28,252 nt of DNA from Candidatus Binatus soli (GTDB taxonomy: Bacteria; Desulfobacterota; Binatia; Binatales; Binataceae): contig DLMJ01000042.1 in assembly GCA_002479255.1 (NCBI GenBank), forward strand, positions 100,989 through 129,240, written 5' to 3'. How positions within the stretch are numbered: position 1 is the first letter of the stretch; every line of letters begins with the position of its first letter. The notes under the pieces were generated by a model that was given only the letters and a program-made list of their open reading frames with translations, had not been told where the DNA came from and made no database searches. Of the stretch, positions 1 through 6,928 are shown one piece after another. The position numbers and the translations under genes are program-made.

Positions 1-46
1 GGGCCAAGCCTGCCAATGGGGCCGAGCCTGCCAATGGGACCGAGCC
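1..46. repeat. Short 18-bp tandem repeat, truncated by the window edge
   Basis: About 2.6 imperfect copies of an 18-bp unit (copies begin near 1, 18 and 36; core GAGCCTGCCAAT). Because 18 is a multiple of three, the array could encode a six-residue repeat on either strand. On the minus strand one frame reads a Pro-Leu-Ala-Gly-Ser-Ala type repeat. No start codon with a ribosome-binding site supports a gene, and the array may continue to the left. Confidence 0.6.
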
Positions 47-264
47 GGGTATGGCTCTGTTGATGGAACCTCTGCCTTCCAAGTAGACGCGGCCGTGCGC
101 TCAAGGCGCGCGTTTCACGCTGGCTGCCTGGGATTCACGGTCGAAGTTACAGTTGATTATGCGATCTGGAAGTTCCCGCTGCGCTAATGCGTGGCTGCGG
201 CGCCGGCCACAGGTCAAGATGCGTGTCGTGCGCAGTTGCATCCGCTGGTTCGGCCCGGCTGAAC

Positions 265-293
265 GCTGGTCCGCGCGCATCGCGCGGACCAGC
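265..293. repeat. Perfect 13-bp inverted repeat with 3-nt loop
   Basis: GCTGGTCCGCGCG (265-277) is followed by CAT and then its exact reverse complement (281-293). The stem is strong, but no T-tract follows on either side, so a classical intrinsic terminator is unlikely. It could be a REP-type element, a terminal-repeat remnant or part of a structured RNA. Confidence 0.75.
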
Positions 294-420
294 TTGCAGG
301 GCGCGTCCGGCGCTGTCCGACAGCCGCTTCAGAAGATCGACGGCTGCGTGTGCAAGCGGAGCTGGTACGAAGGTCGTTTCACGTGGACAGCGTGAGATGT
401 CCCATCAAATCGTTAAAATG

Positions 421-656
421 GGTGAACGCTCATTTCCTCTTGCGTTGCGATTAGACTTTTTGCTATAGAGCACATGGCTCGAAACGGGCGCGGAAACAGC
501 GGTTCGGAAGTACTGAAAATTTGCCGGGTTTCGCTCGAATAGAGACCACTGGTAAAGAGAATTTCCGCTTGCCATGCGCGCAGACTTTTTGCTATAGAAC
601 ACGGGACTTGAAGCAAGTGCGGAAACTGAGGTCTGGAAGTGCAAAAAATCTGGCGG
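421..656. repeat. Two diverged tandem copies of a ~105-bp element
   Basis: Copy A spans about 421-527 and copy B about 551-656, with a period near 129-130 bp. Both contain the identical 16-mer AGACTTTTTGCTATAG (453-468 and 582-597). Both also share a later block of the form CGGAAAC...GGAAGT...AAAAAT...GGCGGG. The copies are clearly related but diverged, so this is not an assembly duplication. Neither strand gives a plausible protein. Function is unknown; a duplicated small-RNA or regulatory element is possible. Confidence 0.7.
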
Positions 657-666
657 GGAACTGAGG

Positions 667-718
667 CCTGTCTCTTAACCTCTGACGCTCGGATTCGCGC
701 GACGAGGGGGGAGACAGG
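667..718 (+). promoter_or_regulatory. Possible structured 5' leader hairpin
   Basis: CCTGTCTC (667-674) pairs exactly with GAGACAGG (711-718). The enclosed sequence can pair further, with CCTC near 679 against the GAGG/GGGG run near 704. It lies about 140 nt upstream of the first secreted-protein gene and is followed by a purine-rich stretch. It matches no riboswitch class I can recall: the conserved cores of c-di-GMP, cobalamin and SAM riboswitches are not visible. Confidence 0.3.
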
Positions 719-856
719 TGCCGGAGCCCGCCGCAGGTCGGTAGGGGCATCCCAAACGGAGATTCTGTGGAGGGAGGGCTTTAACTTATGACATAGTTGT
801 CCCGCGTGACGATTTGGGATTTGTTTGGCGTTAGAACGATCAGGGAGGAATACAAA

Positions 857-1591
857 ATGCTTTTAGGTAAGAGAGTTCTGAGCACAAGCACGGCGATTCT
901 GCTGGCCGTGGTCATCGCGACGTTCGCGTGGTCAGGCATGGCGGCGGCAGAGTCCGAAGAGTATGGAACGGAGTTGCAGAATTATTTCAGCAACGCCAAC
1001 GCCGGTGCCGGCACGGCCTACATCAATATCACCGCTCCCCTCGAGGGAGCTCCAACGGCCACGGCCCCCTACGCGCGAGAGGGCGAACTTTGCGCAATGA
1101 TCTACGTCTTCAATACCGAGCAATCTCTGCAGGCCTGCTGCGGATGCCCGCTAACCGCTGATGGTCTGTTGACCCTCAACATCTCAACCCAAGTGGCGGT
1201 GAACGCGGTGACAGGGGGCCTCATCCACGACGGCTCGGTCCGTATCATATCGAGCTTGCCAAATAGCACTCCAGCTCCATACGGGGATACGCAGCCCGCA
1301 TATGCAGGTTGCGACTCCAACACCAGCGTCTGCTGCGATCCAACCGCGGCGGCCGAAGGCTTCGCGCTGGCCCCCACTCCTGAACTGATAGCTTGGGGAG
1401 ACCATATCCAGACTACGCAAATTACCGAGACGATTTTCCAAGCGGATGTTCCGGGTACGGGGGAAATCACGGACCCCGGGCTGGGCTTGGCGTGCGCCGA
1501 TGTCGTTAGGTTGGGCAGCCTCCAGGGTACGTGCATTTGCCCGGCCGCACAAGTCGGTTATACTGCCACTGCTAAACACAAGAAGCGCTAG
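857..1591 (+). CDS. Secreted cysteine-rich protein, paralogue 1
   Basis: This 244-residue exported protein has no assigned function. Residues 1-31 form a signal peptide with a hydrophobic core ending in AAA before ESEEYG. The ATG at 857 is preferred because AGGGAGGAA lies just upstream; an ATG 20 codons earlier lacks one. The mature part has 10 cysteines, including a central C...YVF...ACCGCPLT block, a CC pair (VCCDP) and a C-terminal TCICP cluster, so several disulfides are likely. It is homologous along its length to the next gene: shared NYF-NA start, C--IYVF, CC-CP and a following beta-rich TG...G..I.I segment. From memory this architecture belongs to exported hypothetical proteins multicopy in Acidobacteriota-like soil bacteria. 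The basic tail (KHKKR) is absent from the paralogue. A surface or periplasmic structural role is inference only. Confidence 0.85.
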   Translation: MLLGKRVLSTSTAILLAVVIATFAWSGMAAAESEEYGTELQNYFSNANAGAGTAYINITAPLEGAPTATAPYAREGELCAMIYVFNTEQSLQACCGCPLTADGLLTLNISTQVAVNAVTGGLIHDGSVRIISSLPNSTPAPYGDTQPAYAGCDSNTSVCCDPTAAAEGFALAPTPELIAWGDHIQTTQITETIFQADVPGTGEITDPGLGLACADVVRLGSLQGTCICPAAQVGYTATAKHKKR

Positions 1592-1687
1592 GGCTCATGT
1601 TGTGCGTCACCCAGAGCGGGATGTTGATCGGTTGTTCGAATGGCGATTATGTTACCCGCTAAATCGGCGGGAAAAGGAGAGTCAGCT

Positions 1688-2383
1688 ATGTTGAGAAATG
1701 GGGCAATTAAAGCGGCGCTGGGAGTGTTGGCGTCCGCAGGTTTGGTTTTCGGTGCGGTTTCTTTAGCGGCTGCAAATTCAACGGCTACGGATCCGTTCGC
1801 AGTCAACTATTTCACCAACGCGCAAACAGGCGGTCCAGTCGATACTTTGAGGATCGTGGATCCCGACACGTACGGCTCACCCGTAGATGCCTGCGCGAAC
1901 ATTTACGTGTTCGACGCAGCGGAGGAAATGGAGGAATGCTGCGCGTGCCCGATCACGCCCGCGGGACGTCTTGACTTTAACGTAAACACGCTACTGACCT
2001 CGGCCCCCGTAACCGGAGTTCCGCTGAGTACGGGCACCATCAAGATCGTCAAGACCAACACCAACCCTCTTTACGGTGTGCTCGTTAACCCCCTGATAAA
2101 GCAGTGCGATCCGACCAACGGAACGAACGGCTTCCCTGGAAATGTGGCGTTCCACGCTCTCACCACTCCGGGTTCTTCGCTTTTCTCCTGGATCACTCAC
2201 GATCTGAACAGGTTCGCTACGGGCGGAACGGCCGTTGCGGAACAAGTGTTCGAGTCGACGGGCGAGCCTGCGAGCGATTATACGACAGTGTTGGCGCCCG
2301 AGTGCTACGTCACCCAGAATAGCGGTGGTTCGTACGGGACCGGTGTCTGCGCTGCTGCTGGCTGTCCGGTTGAGGTTCCTTGA
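1688..2383 (+). CDS. Secreted cysteine-rich protein, paralogue 2
   Basis: This 231-residue exported protein is a paralogue of the gene 96 bp upstream. The ATG at 1688 follows AAAAGGAGA at 1672-1680 and opens a signal peptide (about residues 1-29, hydrophobic core GVLASAGLVFGAVSLAAA). An ATG 16 codons earlier would spoil the signal peptide and lacks a ribosome-binding site. The mature protein has 8 cysteines in the same framework: CANIYVFD, ECCACPIT, then a single Cys-Asp-Pro and a C-terminal C...C....C group. Both genes probably form one transcript ending at the terminator at 2397. A small hairpin (CCCGC 1655-1659 with GCGGG 1667-1671) sits immediately before the ribosome-binding site and might tune translation of this second gene. 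Function is unknown; only export and disulfide bonding are well supported. Confidence 0.85.
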   Translation: MLRNGAIKAALGVLASAGLVFGAVSLAAANSTATDPFAVNYFTNAQTGGPVDTLRIVDPDTYGSPVDACANIYVFDAAEEMEECCACPITPAGRLDFNVNTLLTSAPVTGVPLSTGTIKIVKTNTNPLYGVLVNPLIKQCDPTNGTNGFPGNVAFHALTTPGSSLFSWITHDLNRFATGGTAVAEQVFESTGEPASDYTTVLAPECYVTQNSGGSYGTGVCAAAGCPVEVP

Positions 2384-2396
2384 TTGTGCGCTTGCG

Positions 2397-2431
2397 GAGG
2401 AACGCACGACCGCTCGTGCGTTCCTCTTTTT
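2397..2431 (+). terminator. Strong intrinsic terminator
   Basis: A perfect 13-bp stem (GAGGAACGCACGA at 2397-2409 with its reverse complement at 2414-2426) has a 4-nt loop and is followed directly by TTTTT (2427-2431). It lies 14 bp after the stop of the second cysteine-rich gene and ends that transcription unit. Confidence 0.92.
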
Positions 2432-2443
2432 CTGTGCTGCAAT

Positions 2444-2474
2444 AGCCGAGGGCGCCAACGGTGTGCCCTCGGCT
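2444..2474 (+). other. 10-bp hairpin between terminator and next gene
   Basis: AGCCGAGGGC (2444-2453) pairs perfectly with GCCCTCGGCT (2465-2474) around an 11-nt loop. There is no T-tract. It lies just upstream of the thiol-disulfide gene and may be part of that gene's leader, or a second, rho-assisted stop. Confidence 0.5.
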
Positions 2475-2517
2475 CGTCCCGGTATCTGAATCAAAACAAT
2501 AAAGAGGGTCAGCAGTC

Positions 2518-3558
2518 GTGATTCTTCGTGTATTCATATCGCTTGCACTCGTGTGTGCGCTTGGCAGTTTTGGGAGCGGTCAGGCCCTCGCGAACGACGC
2601 GTCGTCAGTCGTTGCTCGGGTGGCCGGACACCCGTTGACACGTGACGAGTTGGAGCAGAAGGAGTCCGCGGACCTGCTCCAGGCCCGGTACAAGTACTAC
2701 CTGACCGAAAAAGCCGCGCTCGACAAACTTATCGATCAGGAAGTGCTCGAGAGCGAGGCGCGCCGCGAGAAGGTCACTGTGGATCAGCTGCTCGAGAATC
2801 ATGCCGCCAAGCAGGTGAAGGATCCGACCGAGGACCAACTGGAGGTCTTCTATGAAGGACTGCAGAGCGATCAGCCATATTCTGCCATGCGCCCGCAGAT
2901 TCTGGACCGCATTCGCCAGCTCCGCCGCACCAAGGCGGGGCTTGCATATGTGAAGGAGCTGCGAAAGAAGGCTGACGTTCATATCGCGCTCGAGCCGCCT
3001 GCGGTCTCAATCGGCTCAATCGACGCACCCACTACCGGCCCCTCCGATGCTCCGGTCAGGATCATTGAGTTTGCCGATTATCAGTGCCCCTACTGCAAGA
3101 AGGTGGCCGCTGAGCTTAAGCAACTGGTCGAAGGAACGTTCGCCGGCAAAGCATCCCTGACTTTTGCAGACTTCCCGCTGCCGATGCATCATAATGCGGA
3201 GAAAGCGGCTGAGGCCGCGCGATGTGCTGGTGACCAGGGTAAGTATTGGGAATATCATGATGGGCTGTTCGACCACCAGACCGCGCTGGAGGTAAGCGAC
3301 CTCAAGGCGCTTGCCGGGACCCTTAAACTCAATCCGGAAAAATTCGGCCATTGTTTGGATTCCGGAGCCCAGGCGCCGGCTATCGCAAAGACGCTGGCCG
3401 AGGGTAAAAAACTGGGTCTGACGGGCACGCCAAGCTTTGTCATCAACGGCCGCTTCATAAGCGGGGCGACGGACTCTGAGACCTTGCGCGACCTCATTGA
3501 GCAGGAGCTGGCATCCCCCGAGCCTCGCCAGACGAAGACGGCCGCGAACAACTCGTAG
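2518..3558 (+). CDS. SurA-like N-domain fused to DsbA-family thiol-disulfide oxidoreductase
   Basis: This 346-residue periplasmic protein starts at GTG, with AAAGAGGG 9 nt upstream. Residues 1-26 are a signal peptide ending ALA. Residues about 28-155 are helical and charged (VVARVAGHPLTRDELE, then LIDQEVLESEARREKV) and resemble the N-terminal domain of SurA/parvulin chaperones without a catalytic parvulin domain. Residues about 165-335 form a DsbA/DsbG-type thioredoxin fold: IIEFADYQCPYC with active-site CPYC at 190-193 and the cis-proline loop TGTPSF at 302-307. Two further cysteines (about 236 and 279) could form a structural disulfide. The family oxidises or isomerises disulfides in exported proteins. 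Its place directly after two cysteine-rich secreted proteins suggests they are clients, which is inference. The hydrophilic Lys/Ser/Asn tail is disordered-looking. Confidence 0.88.
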   Translation: MILRVFISLALVCALGSFGSGQALANDASSVVARVAGHPLTRDELEQKESADLLQARYKYYLTEKAALDKLIDQEVLESEARREKVTVDQLLENHAAKQVKDPTEDQLEVFYEGLQSDQPYSAMRPQILDRIRQLRRTKAGLAYVKELRKKADVHIALEPPAVSIGSIDAPTTGPSDAPVRIIEFADYQCPYCKKVAAELKQLVEGTFAGKASLTFADFPLPMHHNAEKAAEAARCAGDQGKYWEYHDGLFDHQTALEVSDLKALAGTLKLNPEKFGHCLDSGAQAPAIAKTLAEGKKLGLTGTPSFVINGRFISGATDSETLRDLIEQELASPEPRQTKTAANNS

Positions 3559-3764
3559 CGGCTGGTTGCGCGGCTGGGGCCCGTGGGTAATGTCGCGGAT
3601 CATCAAATGCTGCTTGCCGGTCTCGAGCAAAATTCAACCTGGTTCGGGCTATCTTTGGCCGCTCTGAGCCTGTTGACCCGCCGGATTGGTTGAAATTCTG
3701 TTCCTGTTTGATTTATGCGGGTGCCCGCGAGTCTTCTGTTGAGCGTTCCGCCAAAAGGAAAATC

Positions 3765-4586
3765 ATGAAGCTGAGTGCAATTGCTTTTGCCTCTATCATA
3801 ATAGCGGGTTGGGCTGGGGTGGCTGGCGCCGGTGTGGTTATTCAGGGGCATGAGGATGCCACGCGCAGCACCCTCCCCGGTGTGAAGTCCTCGTCCACGC
3901 CGTACACAAAGATGATTGAGGGGCAGCAAGCGAAGATCGTGATCGGAACTATGCAGCTCTTCATCGATCTCTCTGCCGACAAGGTTCTTGTGCTGACTAA
4001 AGGAAGAGGAGCGTATTACCAACTGCCGTTCCCGCCTCCTTCTACCATTGGCGAACTCATCATGAGACGGATTCTGCCGCCGATGGTCAAATATAAAAAA
4101 ACCGGGAAACACCTGACCCTGGCTGGATATGGCTGTGATCAATACACAGGAATGGGCGAGATCGACAGCGCTCCTTACTCTGTAGAAGCGTGCTATTCGA
4201 CCGATGCTCCGGGTGCCCAGGACTACGCCGCGTTTGTGAAAAGCGCCTTGGCGAAATCCGGGAAGGCGTCTGCTGCGGCCTCTGACGAAATTCCGCAGGG
4301 AATCCCACTTGAGCTGGACACTACGATAACTACGAAGGAGCCCGTGAGCCCTGCGGTATCGGATCAGAAGCAGGCCGCACCGGAGAAGCCGGCGGAGTTC
4401 AGGGAGTTCAGAGTGAAAATTGTGGTCACGAGCGTCGCGTCGCGGTCAATCGAGGCCGGGGAATTCCGGCCGCCTGCCGGACTCAAACGCGAGCCGATTC
4501 CCAGGGGGCTCGGAATTCGGGCTAAAGAGATATCCCAGGGAGCGCCCAACTCCAGCGTCCGGCGTGCCGTACTTGTCAAATTGTAG
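3765..4586 (+). CDS. Exported DUF4412-like protein
   Basis: This 273-residue protein begins with a signal peptide (MKLSAIAFASIIIAGWAGVAGA). The start at 3765 is preferred over an ATG 25 codons upstream because AAAAGG precedes it and the signal peptide begins there. The body has the pattern I associate with DUF4412-like periplasmic proteins: a strand reporting on 'LFIDLSADKVLVL', a gap, then a 'GKHLTLAGYGCDQY' strand and an 'EACYSTDAPG' strand. Two cysteines near the centre may pair. The C-terminal third (from about residue 185) is Pro/Ala/Lys-rich and probably unstructured. The stop codon overlaps the GTG start of the deacetylase gene by one base (TAGTG), so the two are probably co-translated and may share a surface-polysaccharide role. 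Molecular function is unknown. Confidence 0.7.
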   Translation: MKLSAIAFASIIIAGWAGVAGAGVVIQGHEDATRSTLPGVKSSSTPYTKMIEGQQAKIVIGTMQLFIDLSADKVLVLTKGRGAYYQLPFPPPSTIGELIMRRILPPMVKYKKTGKHLTLAGYGCDQYTGMGEIDSAPYSVEACYSTDAPGAQDYAAFVKSALAKSGKASAAASDEIPQGIPLELDTTITTKEPVSPAVSDQKQAAPEKPAEFREFRVKIVVTSVASRSIEAGEFRPPAGLKREPIPRGLGIRAKEISQGAPNSSVRRAVLVKL

Positions 4587-5455
4587 TGACGAATCAGACC
4601 TCGTCGTCAAACCTGTTGACCTTCGATATCGAGGGATTCATCGAGTCGTCCCACGAATCGATGCGCGTCCCGGAGGAATATATTTCGGAGCGGCTGGAAA
4701 CGGAGGAAATTGAGGCCAATACCGGATCGATTCTGGACCTGCTGGAGGAGTTCAGGCAGAAGGCCACCTTCTTTATCCTGGGCCGAATAGCTCGCGATAT
4801 GCCCCGTCTGGTCAGGCGAATTGCCGATGCCGGGCACGAGATCGGATGTCATAGCCTGTTCCACAAACGGCTGTATAACTTCCAGCGAAACGAAGTCGCC
4901 GCGTTTCTCGAGGAAGCAAAGAGCCGACTCGAAGACGCGTCCGGCGGTCGCGTGTACGGGTTTCGCGCGCCCGATTTCTCGATTACCAGGTCGAATCTTT
5001 GGGCGTTCGACTTGCTGCGCGAAAAGTCGTTTCTGTACGACTCGAGTGTATATCCAACCGGTCTGCACGACGTATATGGAATCAGCGATTTTCCGACCAC
5101 TCCCTTTCGCTTTCCCAACGGACTGATCGAGGTGCCATTGTCCACGGTTAGGATATTCGGTCGTAATATTCCGTACGGCGGCGGAGGATATTTTCGGCTC
5201 TATCCGCTGGCTGTGACCAAAGCGCTGTTCAGGGGGTCGAACCGCAAAGGGGTAGCCACGGTCGTTTATCTCCATCCGTATGAGGTCGGGAGCATGGTAC
5301 GCAAGGTCCGCGGAATCGGAATATTAAAGAGCTTCAGAACTTACGTCGGGCAAAAGACCGCCGCCGCCAAATTGCGTGCTCTTCTCAGCGCGTTCTCGTT
5401 TGCGCGAGTTATCGATTACCTCGACCAGAAGCCGGTGAGCGAGTTACCGGTGTGA
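4586..5455 (+). CDS. Polysaccharide deacetylase, exosortase (XrtA)-system type
   Basis: This 289-residue NodB-homology deacetylase is of the kind found in exopolysaccharide/PEP-CTERM loci (TIGR03006-like, with a DUF3473-like C-terminal part). Visible motifs are the opening LTFDIEG (catalytic-type Asp14), GHEIGCHSLFHK with metal-binding His89 and His93, FRAPDFS (127-132) and VVYLHPYE (about 227-233). The family removes N-acetyl groups from amino-sugar polymers; the substrate here is unknown. No signal peptide or membrane segment is visible, typical of this subfamily. Start is GTG at 4586, overlapping the upstream stop, with no clear ribosome-binding site, so translational coupling is likely. 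Its stop overlaps the next gene's GTG by 4 nt (GTGA). No exosortase or PEP-CTERM protein lies in the window. Confidence 0.9.
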   Translation: MTNQTSSSNLLTFDIEGFIESSHESMRVPEEYISERLETEEIEANTGSILDLLEEFRQKATFFILGRIARDMPRLVRRIADAGHEIGCHSLFHKRLYNFQRNEVAAFLEEAKSRLEDASGGRVYGFRAPDFSITRSNLWAFDLLREKSFLYDSSVYPTGLHDVYGISDFPTTPFRFPNGLIEVPLSTVRIFGRNIPYGGGGYFRLYPLAVTKALFRGSNRKGVATVVYLHPYEVGSMVRKVRGIGILKSFRTYVGQKTAAAKLRALLSAFSFARVIDYLDQKPVSELPV

Positions 5456-6147
5456 CTCCTGACCATGCCCAGGAAGCAAAGGCTGGGGAATTCTTCTCGG
5501 GTTTTGCCGCCAAGTGGGACTCGCTCTATGGGGGAAAGCGAAATCTCTTTTGGCGACTGCTCGATAATTGGCTCCGGCGCGACATTCAGGAACGCTACCA
5601 ACTGACATTCGAGCGCCTCGGGCCCGACCTGCGAGGTCAGACCGTTCTCGATATCGGGTGCGGTTCCGGCATCTATTGTTTCGAAGCCGCTCGGCGAGGT
5701 GCGGACCGGGTAGTCGGAATCGATTTGGCCGAGGGAATGATCTCTCTGGCGAGGCAGGACTGCAGCCGGCTGGGACTGGCAGCGTGCGAGTTCATCTGCG
5801 CCCCGTTTCCTCCCCGTGACTCCTCTACCAAGCGCCTGGATTCGTTCGACTACGCCATTGTGATGGGTGTGATGGACTACGTAGCCGATCCCGCAGCGTT
5901 CCTGTCGGCGCTGCGGCCGCTGGTCCGGAAATTCGCGGTGATCGCGTTCAATGCGCATCATTGGTTCCGGGCGCCGCTCCGCTATTACCGCTATAAGCTG
6001 CTGGGTAGATGCGAAGTGTACACTTACGACGAAGAGCAGGTGCGAGGTCTGCTCGCCAAAGCGGGGTTTGGCAAACTTGACATTCTGAGACTGTACCATT
6101 CGGGTGGCTCCTACATTGTCACAGCCTATTCCAGGCAACAATCCTGA
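5452..6147 (+). CDS. Class I SAM-dependent methyltransferase
   Basis: This 231-residue Rossmann-fold methyltransferase has motif I VLDIGCGSG at 65-73 and the acidic ribose-binding residue at the end of strand 2 (GIDLAE, Asp91). A DYAIVMGVMDYV segment corresponds to motif IV/post-motif. The C-terminal part (HHWFRAPLRYYRYKLLG, then YTYDEEQVRGLLAKAGF) resembles methyltransferases in glycan or lipid-linked gene clusters. Its GTG start overlaps the deacetylase stop by 4 nt, so it is almost certainly in the same operon and may methylate the same polysaccharide or its precursor. The substrate cannot be read from sequence. Confidence 0.88.
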   Translation: MTPDHAQEAKAGEFFSGFAAKWDSLYGGKRNLFWRLLDNWLRRDIQERYQLTFERLGPDLRGQTVLDIGCGSGIYCFEAARRGADRVVGIDLAEGMISLARQDCSRLGLAACEFICAPFPPRDSSTKRLDSFDYAIVMGVMDYVADPAAFLSALRPLVRKFAVIAFNAHHWFRAPLRYYRYKLLGRCEVYTYDEEQVRGLLAKAGFGKLDILRLYHSGGSYIVTAYSRQQS

Positions 6148-6218
6148 GCATCCTCAAGCGACCATCACAAACTGAGACACTACCCAGCTACGCGGGCGCG
6201 CCTGAGCCAAAAGGGCAG

Positions 6219-6914
6219 ATGAACGTCACCGAAATTCAAGAATTCTACTCGCGCAGAACTGTCGAGAAAGGCGATGACCGCGACGACCTGCTGCTCAACC
6301 GGGGTCTTCTCTTTCAATATTTGGCCAACCAGCGCTCTGTTTGCGAAGCCTTGAGGCCCGTCGCCGGCCTGCGCTCAGATAGTAACGCTGCTGTCCTTGA
6401 TGTCGCCTGCGGCCAGGGCGCGAGGCTGCTCCATCTGATGGAACTGGGCTTCCCGGCTCAAATGATGCACGGAATCGATATTCGTCCTTCCGTCGTCGAG
6501 CAGGGGCGGCGAAGGCTCCCGGCTTGCACTTTAATTGTGGCGGATGCCTGCAATATTCCTTACGCTGATGCCGCTTTCGATCTGGTCATCGGATCAACCA
6601 TATTTGTCCGTGTGACTAAAACGAGCATCTGGGCGAGCATCGCTCGCGAGATGGCGCGAGTCACCAAGCCAGGCGGATTCCTCCTGATCGTCGATTGGCG
6701 CTATGGCGGGCGCGGATATCAGGCCATGACGCGGCGATCCCTACGTTCGCTATTTCCAAATTGTGATATCGTTCGGAGTGTGGGCGGCGCTCTCATTCCA
6801 CCTGTCGGACGCCCCATCTCCAGGTGGTGCCCCTCGTTGTACTTCTTGATTCATCGATGGTGTCCGCCGTTGGTTGGTCTCAAGGCTAACCTGCTCTGCA
6901 AATCTTTTAGCTGA
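6219..6914 (+). CDS. Class I SAM-dependent methyltransferase
   Basis: This 231-residue Methyltransf_11/25-type enzyme has motif I VLDVACGQG at 59-67, GIDIRPS for strand 2, the ADACNIPYADAAFDLV segment typical of small-molecule and lipid methyltransferases, and MARVTKPGGFLLIVDWR. ATG 6219 has AAAAGGG 4-5 nt upstream. The C-terminus has two hydrophobic, Cys/Trp/Pro-containing stretches (WCPSLYFLIHRWCPPLVG), suggesting membrane association. It follows the preceding methyltransferase by 71 bp and precedes the beta-helix protein by 14 bp, so it probably belongs to the same operon. It is not a close paralogue of its neighbour. Substrate unknown. Confidence 0.87.
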   Translation: MNVTEIQEFYSRRTVEKGDDRDDLLLNRGLLFQYLANQRSVCEALRPVAGLRSDSNAAVLDVACGQGARLLHLMELGFPAQMMHGIDIRPSVVEQGRRRLPACTLIVADACNIPYADAAFDLVIGSTIFVRVTKTSIWASIAREMARVTKPGGFLLIVDWRYGGRGYQAMTRRSLRSLFPNCDIVRSVGGALIPPVGRPISRWCPSLYFLIHRWCPPLVGLKANLLCKSFS

Positions 6915-6928
6915 GTCGGACTCAAGCC

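Larger units (their letters stand above)
1..856. other. Long region without a convincing gene
   Basis: The open frames here (for example 153-395 and 187-468) are Arg/Ala/Ser-rich, match no family I recognise and lack Shine-Dalgarno sequences. What is visible is structural: an 18-bp tandem repeat at the left edge, a 13-bp perfect inverted repeat (265-293), a duplicated element of about 105 bp (421-656), and a possible leader hairpin (667-718) before the first secreted-protein gene. It could hold a noncoding RNA or decayed mobile DNA. I see no sigma-70 promoter that I would defend. Confidence 0.5.

Noticed and set aside
153..468. Overlapping plus-strand open frames in the left gene-free region
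   Set aside because: Arg/Ser/Ala-rich composition, no ribosome-binding site, no recognisable family; typical of chance frames in GC-rich DNA.
667..760. Cyclic di-GMP or other known riboswitch
   Set aside because: Known conserved cores are not present; only a generic hairpin can be supported.
932..1579. Minus-strand open frames opposite the first cysteine-rich gene
   Set aside because: The plus-strand product has a signal peptide, a ribosome-binding site and a paralogue; the minus frames have none of these.
1620..1650. tRNA-like GGTTGTTCGAAT string
   Set aside because: No matching acceptor, anticodon or D-arm pairing around it.
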